Origin: Bacteroidales bacterium
GTDB taxonomy: Bacteria > Bacteroidota > Bacteroidia > Bacteroidales > F082
Length of the DNA stretch: 64,000 nucleotides
Assembly: GCA_017428285.1 (NCBI GenBank)
Contig: JAFRRE010000178.1
Location: forward strand, 1 to 64,000
Reading direction: 5' to 3'
The notes beneath the pieces were generated by a model. That model had not been told where the DNA came from. It saw nothing but the letters and a program-made list of their open reading frames with translations, and made no database searches. This document shows positions 16,371 through 30,279 of the stretch, one piece after another (position 1 is the stretch's first letter; each line of letters opens with the position of its first letter). The position numbers and the translations under genes were made by a program.

Positions 16371-18125
16371 TTATTTCAGATTCAAAGCTATTTGAAGCTC
16401 ATCCAACTGTTCCTGTGCAATCGGTGCAGGACTACCGCTCATCACGTCGCGGCCAGCGTTGTTCTTCGGGAAGGCGATGAAGTCGCGGATCGAGTCAGCA
16501 CCACCGAACAGAGAGCAGAGACGGTCGAAGCCGAAGGCCAGACCAGCATGAGGCGGAGCACCATACTCGAAAGCACCCATCAGGAAGCCGAACTGCTCCT
16601 GCGCCTTCTCATCAGTGAAGCCGAGGGTGTGGAACATCTTGTTCTGCAAAGTGCGGTCGTGGATACGGATGGAGCCGCCACCGACCTCCACACCATTCAT
16701 TACGATGTCGTAAGCGTTGGCGCGAATGTCGCCCCACTTGCTCGGGTCATCTAACAAAGCCTCGTCTTCAGGTTTCGGAGCGGTGAAGGGATGGTGCATG
16801 GCGTAGTAACGTTGCGTCTCCTCATCCCATTCAAGCAGCGGGAAATCGATGACCCACAGCGGTGCATACACATCGGGATTGCGCAGACCGAGTTGGTTGC
16901 CCATCTCCAGACGCAAGGCATTGAGTTGCACGCGAGTCTTCATGGCCTCACCGCAAAGGATGAGCATCAGGTCGCCAGGCTTGGCACCGAACTTGTCGGC
17001 AATGACCTTCAGGTCTTCAGGCGTATAGAACTTGTCAACAGATGACTTGAACGTGCCATCAGTGTTGTATTTGATGTAGACCATGCCGCCAGCACCCACC
17101 TGTGGACGCTTCACAAATTCGGTGAGCTGGTCGAGTTGCTTGCGGGTGTATTCCGAGCAGCCCTCGGCATTGATACCGACCACCAAATCAGCATTGTCGA
17201 AAAGGCCGAAGCCCTTGCCTTTCACCACGTCATTAAGCTCCACGAATTTCATCCCAAAGCGGATGTCGGGCTTGTCGGAGCCGTAGTATTTCATGGCGTC
17301 ATGCCAAGTCATGCGCGGGAATTGGTCGAACTCAAGGCCCTTCATCTCCTTGAAGAGGTGCTTGGCCAAGCCTTCGAAGGTGTTCAGCACATCTTCCTGC
17401 TCCACAAACGACATCTCGCAGTCGATTTGCGTGAACTCAGGCTGACGGTCGGCGCGAAGATCCTCATCGCGGAAGCAGCGCACAATCTGGAAATAGCGGT
17501 CCATGCCAGCCACCATCAGCAGCTGTTTGTATTGCTGCGGGCTTTGCGGCAGAGCGTAGAACTCACCAGGATTCATGCGGCTCGGCACCACAAAGTCGCG
17601 GGCACCCTCAGGCGTGCTCTTGATGAGCATTGGGGTCTCGATTTCGAGGAAGTTGAGGTTGCTCAGGTAGTTGCGCACCAGCATGGCCATGCGGTGGCGC
17701 AACTCAAGGTTCTTGCGCACGGGGTTACGGCGAATATCCAAGTAACGGTATTTCATGCGAAGGTCATCGCCGCCGTCGCTGACATCTTCGATGGTGAAGG
17801 GCGGGGTCTTGCTGCTGTTGAGCAGTTTAAACTCACTGACTTTCAGCTCAATTTCTCCTGTAGGCATGTTTGGGTTCTTCGATTCGCGTTCGATGACGGT
17901 GCCTTTGGCCTGAATTACGAATTCACGGCCGAAAGAACGGGCTTGTTCCAAAAGTTTCGGGTCGCTGCTGCCATCCAAGAAGAGTTGGGTGATGCCATAA
18001 CGGTCGCGGAGGTCAATCCAAACGAGGGAGCCTTTGTCGCGGGTGCGCTGCACCCACCCGGCCAATGTCACTTCCTTGCCGGCGTCGGCAAGACAAAGTT
18101 CGCCACAAGTATGTGTTCTGTACAT
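16371..18125 (-). CDS. aspS: Aspartyl-tRNA synthetase
   Basis: A 584-aa class II synthetase of the bacterial type. The N-terminal OB fold ([26 protein letters not shown]) binds the anticodon; motif 2 is [20 protein letters not shown] and motif 3 is [15 protein letters not shown]. The bacterial GAD insertion is present in the middle (about 290-410). Its length is normal. Asp/Asn discrimination cannot be judged from the sequence alone. The leader contains the same AAATCTTGAATTT-type AT-rich words seen before glyA and glyS. Confidence 0.96.
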   Translation of the reverse strand: MYRTHTCGELCLADAGKEVTLAGWVQRTRDKGSLVWIDLRDRYGITQLFLDGSSDPKLLEQARSFGREFVIQAKGTVIERESKNPNMPTGEIELKVSEFKLLNSSKTPPFTIEDVSDGGDDLRMKYRYLDIRRNPVRKNLELRHRMAMLVRNYLSNLNFLEIETPMLIKSTPEGARDFVVPSRMNPGEFYALPQSPQQYKQLLMVAGMDRYFQIVRCFRDEDLRADRQPEFTQIDCEMSFVEQEDVLNTFEGLAKHLFKEMKGLEFDQFPRMTWHDAMKYYGSDKPDIRFGMKFVELNDVVKGKGFGLFDNADLVVGINAEGCSEYTRKQLDQLTEFVKRPQVGAGGMVYIKYNTDGTFKSSVDKFYTPEDLKVIADKFGAKPGDLMLILCGEAMKTRVQLNALRLEMGNQLGLRNPDVYAPLWVIDFPLLEWDEETQRYYAMHHPFTAPKPEDEALLDDPSKWGDIRANAYDIVMNGVEVGGGSIRIHDRTLQNKMFHTLGFTDEKAQEQFGFLMGAFEYGAPPHAGLAFGFDRLCSLFGGADSIRDFIAFPKNNAGRDVMSGSPAPIAQEQLDELQIALNLK

Positions 18126-18218
18126 ATTTTCGAGATTTAAAAATTTAAAAATTCAAGATTTAAAGATTTGTTCCATTGGATTGGAATTGCAAAAGTAGTA
18201 AAAAAACAATCCAATTGT

Positions 18219-18554
18219 TCACACAACAGCCTGCATAATACTTTCTTTCACAAAAGCATTAAGCGAGATACCTTCTTCCTGGGCTTTTGCAGCTGCCTTT
18301 GCGTGAAGTTCGATGGGAATTCGGATGTTGAAACTACCTGTGTATGACTTATGTAAAGGAAGTCCTTTTTCTTTGCAGAAAGCGATGTAGTCTTCCACGG
18401 CATTGATGAAATCTTCCTTCAGTTCGGCAAGGGTATTCCCTTCGTAAGTCACCAAGGTTTCCTTGTCCAAACCGAGCACTTTTCCATAGAGGGTATTGCT
18501 GTCAAGTTCGGCCTCTATGCTCCCGATGAATCCTTTGTATTTTAATGTATCCAT
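18219..18554 (-). CDS. hicB: HicB-like antitoxin
   Basis: A 111-aa protein with the HicB partial RNase H fold (YKGFIGSIEAELDSNTLYGKVLGL, NTLAELKEDFINAVEDYIAFC) and a C-terminal ribbon-helix-helix-like end (FNIRIPIELHAKAAAKAQEE). It should neutralise the HicA toxin and repress the pair. It begins 1 bp after the hicA stop. The toxin-first order hicA-hicB is usual for the family. Confidence 0.88.
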   Translation of the reverse strand: MDTLKYKGFIGSIEAELDSNTLYGKVLGLDKETLVTYEGNTLAELKEDFINAVEDYIAFCKEKGLPLHKSYTGSFNIRIPIELHAKAAAKAQEEGISLNAFVKESIMQAVV

Positions 18555-18555
18555 A

Positions 18556-18813
18556 TTAAATGAGTTTGTTTTCTTTCAGATAATCCACTATGTCTTTCAA
18601 AGCCTTTTCCTTAATGACATTCGAGGGATGAGGCTTATGTGCCAAATACTGCAATTGTTTGTCTTTGTTATAGAATCTCACTCTCGAACCAGATGTCTTT
18701 CCTTTGTCATCTTTTTCAAAACCCAATTGAAGGAGGACTGTTTCCAATTCTGCAAAAGTGAAGTCCTTGGGCAAACGAGACATCTTCTCTATCAGTTTTT
18801 CCTTTTTGGTCAT
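18556..18813 (-). CDS. hicA: HicA-like mRNA interferase toxin
   Basis: An 85-aa HicA protein: a dsRBD-like fold that cleaves mRNA. SRLPKDFTFAELETVLLQLGF is the first helix and strand, TSGSRVRFY the GSR/H loop, and HKPHPSNVIKEKALKDIV holds the catalytic His region. The ATG at 18813 is preferred over an upstream TTG. The -7 box TATTTTTG on the minus strand is at 18842-18835, 21 bp upstream. It is divergent from the Ig-like lipoprotein gene. Confidence 0.85.
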   Translation of the reverse strand: MTKKEKLIEKMSRLPKDFTFAELETVLLQLGFEKDDKGKTSGSRVRFYNKDKQLQYLAHKPHPSNVIKEKALKDIVDYLKENKLI

Positions 18814-18834
18814 TTTGCAACTAAAATTCGGTTG

Positions 18835-18842
18835 CAAAAATA
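18835..18842 (-). promoter_or_regulatory. -7 box of hicAB
   Basis: TATTTTTG on the minus strand, 21 bp before the hicA ATG. HicB probably represses here, by analogy with other HicAB pairs. Confidence 0.5.
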
Positions 18843-18874
18843 ATACTTTTTCTAGAATTACAACAAAAAATGAC

Positions 18875-18882
18875 TAATTTTG
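18875..18882 (+). promoter_or_regulatory. -7 box abutting the start of the Ig-like lipoprotein gene
   Basis: TAATTTTG, an exact consensus match, ends 4 bp before the GTG start at 18887. Transcription would begin at or next to the start codon. Confidence 0.5.
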
Positions 18883-18886
18883 CCCC

Positions 18887-20725
18887 GTGATTCGGAGACT
18901 GAAATATCTGTTTTTGAGCTTTGGCTTAGTTTTGACGGCCCTCATTGCCCAGCGTTGCGCCAATGCGGTGGCACCCACAGGTGGACCTAAAGACGAGCGA
19001 CCTCCCGTGGTGGTCGAAGCCGTGCCCGAAAACCATAGCGTCAGCTTTGTCGGGAAGAAAATTGAAATCACCTTCGATGAATACATCACCCTCGAAAACG
19101 CCAACCAGAACGTGATGATTTCGCCACCGCTGAGCGAGAAACCCGACATCAAGCTGAAGAATAAGACCGTAGTCATTAAATTCAAGGAAGACTTGGCTTC
19201 AAACACCACTTACACCATCAACTTCGGGGCAGCCATCAAGGACTTGCACGAGGGCAATCAGTTCAAGGATTATGTCTATAGTTTTTCGACGGGCGACCAT
19301 ATCGACACCCTCTGCATTGCAGGTAAAGTGCTGAACGCTGCCGATAAAAAACCAGTGGGAGATGTCTATGTTTCTCTCTATGCTGCTAACCAAGAAAACA
19401 TTGATTCGCTGCCACTTACCACCACCCCAAACTACATCACCAAGACCGACAAGGAAGGCAACTTCCGTCTTACAGGTCTTGCCGATCAACAATACCTCGT
19501 TTTCGCACTTAAGGATGCGAATTCCAACCTTTACTTTGACTTACCGAACGAAGAAGTGGCTTTCTTGGATACTTTGGTTCCCGCTTCCTATCAGCAAACG
19601 TCTAGACCGCAAGTTGCGGATACAACTGCGACGGACAGCACCTTATTGATTAATGATTCCATACCGATGGCATCTGCGGATTCTCTTATGGGAATCCATT
19701 CAGATTCATCATTCATCATACCGAAAGACACCATTCCCCAAAGAGTTTTCGACCAAAAAGCACTGAACCTTACTCTCTATATGTTCACCGAAGAAGATTC
19801 CACACAGGTACTTTTGGAAAAGAAGCTCATTGAAGAAGGCCTATTGCGCTTTGTTTTCCGTTGTCCCGCCAAGGAAGCCGTGGTGATGACCCCTGAAATG
19901 CTGCCCGACACTTTCAATCTCGTATCCATACATTCCGCTGAATACGATACAGTTTGGTGGTATTTCACACCCAATGTAAAGGACAGCCTTTGGGTGCAAG
20001 TGAAATACGACACTGTCATCAACGACTCATCTCGCTACAGCCTGAAATTCAAGGAATCCGGCGGAAACAGAAGACGCAAACGTGAGGTGGAAAAACTGAA
20101 GATCACCGACAATCTGCTCGGTCGTGGAGGACTAATTGCTGGCGAAGACCTCATCTTGAAGTTTTCAGAACCTATCATCGACTACCAAATGCGCGACTCG
20201 GCTGTCTTCAAACGCGACACTACCAAATGTTACAACCAACTTGCCTTTGAGCCTATCGATGAAGATGGCCTGAAATATCGACTAACCACGCCTTTTGCCG
20301 CTGATTCAAGCTACAGCTTCGAGATTCCCGACTCTGTTTTTTGGGGCATCCGAGGCCGCACCAACGGCCCTATCAGGGTCGATTTCCACGTACTGAAAGA
20401 TGATGAATATGGCAACATCTACATCACCGTGACACCACCAGAGGGCATGAAACAAGTTGTGGTGCAACTCACCAATGAGAACGGCAAAGTGCTGGAAGAG
20501 GATATCATCACGACCCGACAAGAGGTAATATTTGAGCACCTTATGCCTGCCAAATACAAGCTCCGCGCCATCCTCGATGCCGACGGCAACGGCAAATGGA
20601 GCACTGGCAATTATCATCGTCACGCCCTCCCCGAGACCGTCATCGACTACAAAGACCCGCTTGAAATCAAGGCAGGATGGGATATTGATCTGGAAGAAGC
20701 TTGGGATCTGAATAAGAAACCTTAG
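18887..20725 (+). CDS. Ig-like domain lipoprotein
   Basis: A 612-aa envelope protein. The GTG start gives MIRRLKYLFLSFGLVLTALIAQRC, a lipoprotein signal ending at Cys24, followed by APTGGPKDERPP, the signature of a Bacteroidota family with an N-terminal bacterial Ig-like domain (Big_5 type: IEITFDEYITLENANQNVMISPP). A carboxypeptidase-regulatory-like beta domain follows (about 145-240: IAGKVLNAADKKPVGDVYVSLYA), then further beta domains. The function is unknown. The stop codon overlaps that of the convergent L,D-transpeptidase gene by 2 bp. The -7 box lies so close to the GTG that the mRNA may be leaderless. Confidence 0.8.
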   Translation: MIRRLKYLFLSFGLVLTALIAQRCANAVAPTGGPKDERPPVVVEAVPENHSVSFVGKKIEITFDEYITLENANQNVMISPPLSEKPDIKLKNKTVVIKFKEDLASNTTYTINFGAAIKDLHEGNQFKDYVYSFSTGDHIDTLCIAGKVLNAADKKPVGDVYVSLYAANQENIDSLPLTTTPNYITKTDKEGNFRLTGLADQQYLVFALKDANSNLYFDLPNEEVAFLDTLVPASYQQTSRPQVADTTATDSTLLINDSIPMASADSLMGIHSDSSFIIPKDTIPQRVFDQKALNLTLYMFTEEDSTQVLLEKKLIEEGLLRFVFRCPAKEAVVMTPEMLPDTFNLVSIHSAEYDTVWWYFTPNVKDSLWVQVKYDTVINDSSRYSLKFKESGGNRRRKREVEKLKITDNLLGRGGLIAGEDLILKFSEPIIDYQMRDSAVFKRDTTKCYNQLAFEPIDEDGLKYRLTTPFAADSSYSFEIPDSVFWGIRGRTNGPIRVDFHVLKDDEYGNIYITVTPPEGMKQVVVQLTNENGKVLEEDIITTRQEVIFEHLMPAKYKLRAILDADGNGKWSTGNYHRHALPETVIDYKDPLEIKAGWDIDLEEAWDLNKKP

Positions 20726-21351
20726 TTCATCTTATCAGCAAGGATGACCACACGCATCCCAACGAAAGCATATTTAGCTTTCAATTCATCCAAATCTTTG
20801 TTTCTCAACCTAATGCACCCTTCACTTCCACGACCTGGAACGGAGTTTTCATTATTGGTGCTGCCATGAATACCAATGCCTTTGAAACCTGGCGTACTCA
20901 ATCTCATGAACCAATTGCCGTAAGCAAGGATCTCACCACGGCCATCGCCAAAATCGTGGTACCATTTGGAAGCATCCTTGATTTCAGTAATAGTAAACGG
21001 TTGGTCGACAGTACATTCTGGTGTTTTCATGTCGCCTTTTTTCTGTTTCTGGCCTTTCTTCAAGCCGACACAAACAGGATAATGCACACGTTTGATGGTA
21101 TCGCCATTCACCACCTCGCACACATACAGCCGATACTCTGGCTTGGAAATGAGGATGAAACAGTTCTTTTTGTTCACCACCTCGGAATAAAAAGTGGCCG
21201 AGTCGGCGGGAACCACATTGATAGTATCCATTGGAACCGTTTCTACGATAGGCTCTTGTTTTTCGACTACCTTATCTGAAGGGGTTGTACCACACGACGG
21301 CATAACAAACAAAGCCGCCAAAAGACTGAATATGAGGGTCATTTTTTTCAT
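20722..21351 (-). CDS. L,D-transpeptidase (YkuD family) lipoprotein
   Basis: A 209-aa lipoprotein (MKKMTLIFSLLAALFVMPSC). The YkuD domain occupies residues ~60-205: FILISKPEYRLYVCEV at its start and the catalytic motif IGIHGSTNNENSVPGRG followed by SEGCIRL, with the His and Cys expected for the thiol enzyme. Such enzymes form 3-3 cross-links in peptidoglycan or attach proteins to it. It stands alone and is convergent with the Ig-like gene. Confidence 0.9.
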   Translation of the reverse strand: MKKMTLIFSLLAALFVMPSCGTTPSDKVVEKQEPIVETVPMDTINVVPADSATFYSEVVNKKNCFILISKPEYRLYVCEVVNGDTIKRVHYPVCVGLKKGQKQKKGDMKTPECTVDQPFTITEIKDASKWYHDFGDGRGEILAYGNWFMRLSTPGFKGIGIHGSTNNENSVPGRGSEGCIRLRNKDLDELKAKYAFVGMRVVILADKMN

Positions 21352-21411
21352 GATATTTCAAAACATGGGTGCAAAAGTACACATTTTTTGATGTTTACGG
21401 CTTTGTCTAAA

Positions 21412-21440
21412 CATGAACACGTCATTTTTCCTTATTTTTG
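21412..21440 (+). promoter_or_regulatory. Promoter of rlmN
   Basis: TTTG at 21412-21415 and TATTTTTG at 21433-21440, 17 bp apart. The start codon is at 21445, only 4 bp after the -7 box, leaving no room for a leader. Confidence 0.55.
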
Positions 21441-21444
21441 CGGC

Positions 21445-22461
21445 ATGGAAAAAATGATACTTTTAGGCAAGACCCCTGCCGAGATTCAGGAGGTTGTCGA
21501 GAAATTGGAACTGCCCAAATTCACGGGCAAGCAGATTGTGGACTGGATTTACCAGAAACGTTGTTCCTCCATCGAGGATATGACCAACCTCAGCAAAAGT
21601 GCAAGGGCTTTGTTGTCAGAGCAATACGAGACTGGACTGAATGCCCCCGTCAAGGAACAGGTGTCAACCGACGGCACGAAGAAATATCTCTTTTCTGCCG
21701 GTGAGCATTTCATCGAGGCGGCCTACATCCCCGACCGCGACCGCGCCACACTGTGTGTCTCCACGCAGGTTGGCTGTCAAATGGATTGTCTCTTTTGCGC
21801 CACAGGAAAACAGGGCTTCCAAAAGAACCTCTCCGTGGCCGAGATCATGAACCAAATCCTCAGCCTACCCGAGTTCGACACACTCACCAACATCGTATTC
21901 ATGGGCATGGGCGAACCTTTGGCCAACTACGACAACCTGATGCGCTCACTCGACATTCTCACCCAAGACTGGGCCCTGGGCTGGAGCCCGACCCGCATCA
22001 CCGTTTCGACCTGCGGCCTTATTCCCAATCTCAAGCGTTTCCTCGAAGAGTCGAAATGCAACCTCGCTATCTCGATGCACAGTCCCTTCCACGATGAGCG
22101 CATCAAGCTGATGCCCGTCGAAAAGAGCTATCCCATCAAGGAGGTCATTCATGCTGTGAAACAGCACGACTGGCACGGCCAACGCCGCCTATCTTTCGAG
22201 TACATTATCTTCAAGGACTTGAACCACAGCAAGGATCACATCAAGGAGATTGCAAGGCTGCTCGGCAGCACACGGTGTCGTTTTAATTTAATAAGGTATC
22301 ACGCCGTGCCCGGCATCCCGCTGAAGAGCCCCGATGCCGCCACGATGACCTGGTTCCGCGACACGCTGAACGAGAAAGGCATCATCGCCACCATCCGTGC
22401 TTCACGCGGACAAGACATTGACGCAGCTTGTGGACTGCTGTCGACAAAAAATCTGTTATAA
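21445..22461 (+). CDS. rlmN: 23S rRNA/tRNA m2A methyltransferase RlmN
   Basis: A 338-aa radical-SAM enzyme that methylates A2503 of 23S rRNA and A37 of some tRNAs. The cluster motif is CQMDCLFC (CxxxCxxC); ATLCVSTQVG precedes it and MGMGEPLANYDN and ISMHSPFHDERIKLMPV follow. The C-terminal conserved Cys is in the ASRGQDIDAACGLL segment and the other catalytic Cys upstream. The start at 21445 (MEKMILLGKTPAEIQEVVEKL) fits the family; longer versions would run through the promoter. A perfect palindrome follows the stop. Confidence 0.95.
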   Translation: MEKMILLGKTPAEIQEVVEKLELPKFTGKQIVDWIYQKRCSSIEDMTNLSKSARALLSEQYETGLNAPVKEQVSTDGTKKYLFSAGEHFIEAAYIPDRDRATLCVSTQVGCQMDCLFCATGKQGFQKNLSVAEIMNQILSLPEFDTLTNIVFMGMGEPLANYDNLMRSLDILTQDWALGWSPTRITVSTCGLIPNLKRFLEESKCNLAISMHSPFHDERIKLMPVEKSYPIKEVIHAVKQHDWHGQRRLSFEYIIFKDLNHSKDHIKEIARLLGSTRCRFNLIRYHAVPGIPLKSPDAATMTWFRDTLNEKGIIATIRASRGQDIDAACGLLSTKNLL

Positions 22462-22465
22462 AAAT

Positions 22466-22495
22466 TGTAGAGACGGTGTGCACACCGTCTCTACA
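22466..22495. repeat. Perfect 30-nt palindrome (28-nt repeat family, copy 3)
   Basis: TGTAGAGACGGTGTG followed by its exact reverse complement. It lies between convergent rlmN and the GH97 gene, 5 bp from either stop, so it could end both transcripts. It is the best-preserved member of the family found at 1858, 6103, 36911, 38772 and 47529. Confidence 0.85.
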
Positions 22496-22499
22496 TGTT

Positions 22500-26355
<3,856 letters not shown>

Positions 26356-26359
<4 letters not shown>

Positions 26360-27399
26360 ATTCCTATGTTTTTGATTATTGCTTCACTGAATCTGGGTGG
26401 TATGGCTTCACCGATCATCTGGCGAATAAAATTATCAGAGCACCATTGAGGCAAATCCCAATCAGCAGGCAGTGAAGAAACTATAAACAATTCCCTTAGC
26501 GTCAGAACACGAGCATCACTATAGGTGCCATCTGGAAGCAATCTCCCGGGATGAACATTGTTATGCCCCCCCATGTTTCCACTTTGCATTGCCCGTGCCG
26601 GACAAGGTTCGTCCCATCGCATCCTGGCAAAGGTGTTGTGAAATCCTTTCATCCTATCACCATTCTCCTTCTTGGGATAATGCTCTGCATTTAGAAAGGC
26701 AGACTTGCCTTCCGGAGTATGGCGCATTGCGTCAATATCCCTTTCATTGTGAGGTTTTGCATAATGCCATTTTATGCCACTCTCTTCGCCTGCCTCCAAT
26801 GATGGCAAATCACCAATGGCTGTTCTCAATGTGATTTCCGGTTGTGCAATGGGATTACCCCATGAAAGTCCCTTTTTCCATAGTTTTACGAACCCTCTCG
26901 GTCTGCTCTGGGGAACTCCATAGTCTTTCGCGTTCAAAACAAAAGATTCAATATTGTATTTTTCTCCGTATTTGTCCGCAACTATTTCAACCAGTTTACG
27001 CCCCTCTCCTTTATACGGGAAATATAGCTTCAAAAACTTTGGCACATTTTCAATCAATATATAGTCAAAGTCACATTTGTCAATTAAATCAAAAGCATAG
27101 AATATCAGATAATTCCTTTTGTCTTCCACATAGTCTTTTTTGCCAAGGCTACTCATCCCTTGGCAAGGTGGAGTCGCAAGTAAGAATTTGCAGTCATTAT
27201 CCTGGGTCTCCTTTAAGACTTGGTCAAATATATCCGGCTGTGTTATGTCTCCACATATTGTATGGCATTCCTTATACAGCCAACTATGAAGGTCGCATCT
27301 GTTTTTATGTAACTCATTTGCAACTACAATGTCGATGCCGTTTTCTTTAAAATAAGTCTCGGCGATTCCAGCACTACAAAACAAAGAAACACCCTTCAT
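26356..27399 (-). CDS. DNA (cytosine-5) methyltransferase 2 of the R-M operon
   Basis: A 347-aa C5 methyltransferase. Motif I reads LFCSAGIAE, motif IV ATPPCQGMS with the catalytic Cys, motif VI LIENV, motif VIII QSRPRGF and motif X IGEAIPPRFSEAI. The target-recognition region lies between VIII and IX (about 190-280). It is a paralogue of the preceding gene (shared HTPEGKSAF / HPGRLLPDGTYSDARVLTL segments). The ATG at 27399 overlaps the TGA of that gene as TGATG; a GTG one codon earlier is possible. The stop overlaps the endonuclease start as ATGA, so the three genes are translationally coupled. Confidence 0.92.
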
Positions 27400-28493
27400 C
27401 ACTCAATCTTTTTTATGTTTTTACAAATGCTCTCCATCAGCAAAGGTGGAACCGCTTCTCCCACAATATACCTTATTTGGCTATCGGAAGCAAAACTTGG
27501 CAGATCTATATCCGGGTCAATCGAACTGAGAATGAACAACTCTCTTAATGTAAGGACTCTTGCGTCACTATACAGCCCGTTAGGTAAAAGTCTACCAGGG
27601 TGCACAGTATGCGTTGAAGAAATTGTATCGCTTCTCATTGTAATCGTTGGCGCCGGGCGATCCCAGTCTATCCTTTTATAGGTGTAAGGATACCCTGTAA
27701 TCCTGGTACCATCAGATTTACGGGGGAAAAACACTTCGTTTTGAAATGCTGATTTTCCCGTAGGGGTATGCTGCATATATTCAATATGTTCAGCAGTGTG
27801 TACTCTGGCGCTGTGATGTTTCAGTTTGCTGGTTTGACCGGATTCCAAAGAAGGCAATCCTCCGATGGCTTCTCTGACTGTAACCTGTTTGTCAACCTTT
27901 TTTGGACGGGTAAACGAGAAGCCTTTCTTGCACAACACGGCAATCATCCTTCTCCGACTTTGCGGGACGCCATAGTCAGCCGCATTATAAATATCTATAT
28001 CAATACTATAAACCCCTTTATATTTTTCATTCAGAATCTGTTCAAGGCTGTACATTCCATTGTCATACGGAAAGTACATCTTTACGAATCGGTCTACATT
28101 TTCAATCACAACCACATCGGGATTGATCTCATCCACAATTTCCAATCCATGAAAAATCAGGAAGTTTCTAGGGTCTTTGATATACTGATCGTTTCTTTTG
28201 TTCTTCCCTATAAGAGACACGCCTTGGCATGGAGGTGTCGCCAACACAAAGTTTACCTTTTCTTTTTTTGCTTTCTCAATTATGGCTTGTTTGATACTGT
28301 TTTCCGTAATATCGCCTACTATCATTTCAGTATTTGGATGCCAAAACTCATGAACCTTACATCTAATAGGAATAAGTTCATTTGCCACTTTAAAATCTAT
28401 ATAGGGTGCCAAATTCAACTCAGCAACGCCTGCACTTGAAAAGAGTGACAAACCGATGAACTTACTTGTGGTATTCTTACAATTCTTTGCCAT
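27399..28493 (-). CDS. DNA (cytosine-5) methyltransferase 1 of the R-M operon
   Basis: A 364-aa C5 methyltransferase and first gene of the R-M operon. Motif I LFSSAGVAE, motif IV ATPPCQGVS, motif VI VIENV, motif VIII QSRRRMI, motif IX RPAPTITMRSD and motif X VGEAVPPLLMESI. It is distinct in its recognition region from methyltransferase 2, as expected if each methylates one strand of an asymmetric site; the HgaI system has this arrangement. The ATG at 28493 is preferred to a TTG 18 codons upstream. The gene is AT-rich relative to the carboxylase next to it. Confidence 0.92.
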   Translation of the reverse strand: MAKNCKNTTSKFIGLSLFSSAGVAELNLAPYIDFKVANELIPIRCKVHEFWHPNTEMIVGDITENSIKQAIIEKAKKEKVNFVLATPPCQGVSLIGKNKRNDQYIKDPRNFLIFHGLEIVDEINPDVVVIENVDRFVKMYFPYDNGMYSLEQILNEKYKGVYSIDIDIYNAADYGVPQSRRRMIAVLCKKGFSFTRPKKVDKQVTVREAIGGLPSLESGQTSKLKHHSARVHTAEHIEYMQHTPTGKSAFQNEVFFPRKSDGTRITGYPYTYKRIDWDRPAPTITMRSDTISSTHTVHPGRLLPNGLYSDARVLTLRELFILSSIDPDIDLPSFASDSQIRYIVGEAVPPLLMESICKNIKKIE

Positions 28494-28527
28494 AGAAAAA
28501 CTACATGTTGCTATAATACGCTGTAGA

Positions 28528-30135
28528 TTACATCCTAAACACGCCAAACTGCTGCGGCGGGAAGGGTTGGTTCAACGAGGCAGCAATACCCAGTGCGAGA
28601 ATCTTACGCGTATCGACAGGGTCGATGATGCCATCATCCCAAAGGCGAGCCGTACTATAGAAGGCAGAACCCTCGTAATCATATTTAGCCAAGATGTCCT
28701 TCTTCAGTTGGGCGATTTCATCTGTCGGAACCTCCAATCCTTTGTATTTGTATTGATCTTCCTTCACCGTGGCAAGGACACTGGCTGCTTGCTCGCCGCC
28801 CATGACGGAGATTTTGGCGTTGGGCCACATAAAGAGCAATCTCGGGCTGTAGGCACGGCCCGCCATGCCATAGTTGCCTGCGCCAAACGAGCCACCAAAG
28901 ATGACCGTGAACTTGGGCACATTGGCGTTGGAGACCGCGTGCACCATCTTGGCACCGTCCTTGGCAATGCCACCTTGCTCGTACTGTTTACCTACCATGA
29001 AGCCCGTGATGTTCTGCAAAAACACCAACGGGATGTTACGCTGGCAGCAAAGTTCGATGAAGTGCGTAGCTTTCAGTGCTGATTCTGAGAACAATACACC
29101 AAAGTTAGCGATAATGCCTACAGGAAAGCCCATCAAATGCGCGAAACCGCAAACGAGGGTGGTGGCATACCTTGACTTGAATTCCTGGAAACGGCTGCCA
29201 TCCACAATGCGGGCGATGATTTCCCTTGGATCCACCAATTTGTGGAAATCGATGGGAGCGAGGCCGTAGAGGTCGTGCGGGTCATATAAAGGTGCCTCAA
29301 CAGGCAGCATGTCCAGTTTCTGACGGTGCGACTTCTCCAAGGTCTTGAAAATGTTGCGGCAAATCTGCAAGGCGTGTTGGTCGTTTTCGGCCAAGTGGTC
29401 GGCCACGCCAGAAACAGAGGTGTGCATTTCGCCACCGCCCAACTCTTCCGCCGTGACCACCTCACCCGTGGCGGCCTTTACCAATGGCGGTCCACCGAGG
29501 TAAATCGTGCCTTGATTGCGCACGATGATGGTCTCATCGCTCATGGCCGGAACATAAGCACCGCCTGCAGTACACATACCCATCACGATGGCGATTTGGG
29601 GAATGCCCATGGCCGACATGCGAGCTTGGTTGTAGAAGAAACGCCCAAAATGGTCACGATCAGGGAAGACCGTGTCCTGCTCGGGCAGGAAGGCACCGCC
29701 ACTGTCGACCATATAGACACAAGGTAGGTGGTTCTCCATGGCAATCTCTTGTGCGCGAAGGTGTTTCTTCACCGTATACTGCATATAGGTGCCGCCTTTT
29801 ACGGTGGCGTCGTTGGCAACGATGACGGCCTCTCTACCTTGAATCACACCGATACCCGTGATGATGCCCGCCGAAGGGAAGTCGTTGTTATAGGTGCCAT
29901 AAGCCGCCATCGGCGACAACTCTAGAAACGGTGTGTTTGGGTCGATAAGCAGGTCGATGCGCTCTCGGGCGAGCAATTTGTTGCGTTTCTTGTGCTTGGC
30001 AACGGCACTCTCGCCACCACCTTGCATGGAGGCCGACATCGCCTCACGATATTGAGCCATCAGCGCAAGGAAGTTCTTCTCGTTCTGCTTGAACTCTTCG
30101 GAGTCGGTGCGTATGTTGGATTTCAGTACTTGCAT
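28528..30135 (-). CDS. Acyl-CoA carboxylase carboxyltransferase subunit (methylcrotonyl-CoA carboxylase beta type)
   Basis: A 535-aa biotin-dependent carboxyltransferase. It transfers CO2 from carboxybiotin to an acyl-Co[52 protein letters not shown] and [19 protein letters not shown] match the methylcrotonyl-CoA carboxylase beta subunit better than propionyl-CoA carboxylase, which would place it in leucine breakdown. However, no biotin carboxylase or carrier gene is adjacent, and Bacteroidota homologues are often assigned other acyl-CoAs. The start at 30135 gives the usual family length; the longer frame upstream enters the ftsX promoter region. Confidence 0.85.
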   Translation of the reverse strand: MQVLKSNIRTDSEEFKQNEKNFLALMAQYREAMSASMQGGGESAVAKHKKRNKLLARERIDLLIDPNTPFLELSPMAAYGTYNNDFPSAGIITGIGVIQGREAVIVANDATVKGGTYMQYTVKKHLRAQEIAMENHLPCVYMVDSGGAFLPEQDTVFPDRDHFGRFFYNQARMSAMGIPQIAIVMGMCTAGGAYVPAMSDETIIVRNQGTIYLGGPPLVKAATGEVVTAEELGGGEMHTSVSGVADHLAENDQHALQICRNIFKTLEKSHRQKLDMLPVEAPLYDPHDLYGLAPIDFHKLVDPREIIARIVDGSRFQEFKSRYATTLVCGFAHLMGFPVGIIANFGVLFSESALKATHFIELCCQRNIPLVFLQNITGFMVGKQYEQGGIAKDGAKMVHAVSNANVPKFTVIFGGSFGAGNYGMAGRAYSPRLLFMWPNAKISVMGGEQAASVLATVKEDQYKYKGLEVPTDEIAQLKKDILAKYDYEGSAFYSTARLWDDGIIDPVDTRKILALGIAASLNQPFPPQQFGVFRM

Positions 30136-30228
30136 AGTAGTAGAGATTGAAAGCACAAAAATAGTGAAAAAACCGAAAGTGAAAAACAAAAACTTCATTC
30201 CGTGAAAACGGAATTGAAATATTTCCCC

Positions 30229-30236
30229 TATCTTTG
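30229..30236 (+). promoter_or_regulatory. -7 box upstream of ftsX
   Basis: TATCTTTG (exact TAnnTTTG), 43 bp before the ftsX ATG. It probably starts the ftsX-DUF3098-uppP transcript. Confidence 0.55.
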
Positions 30237-30279
30237 CCGTTTCATTCATAATGAGGCTACTGAGTTTATCGAAGTAAAG

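Noticed and set aside
17136..18140. A 334-codon plus-strand open frame
   Set aside because: It is fully antisense to aspS, has no recognisable motif and arises from the codon bias of that gene.
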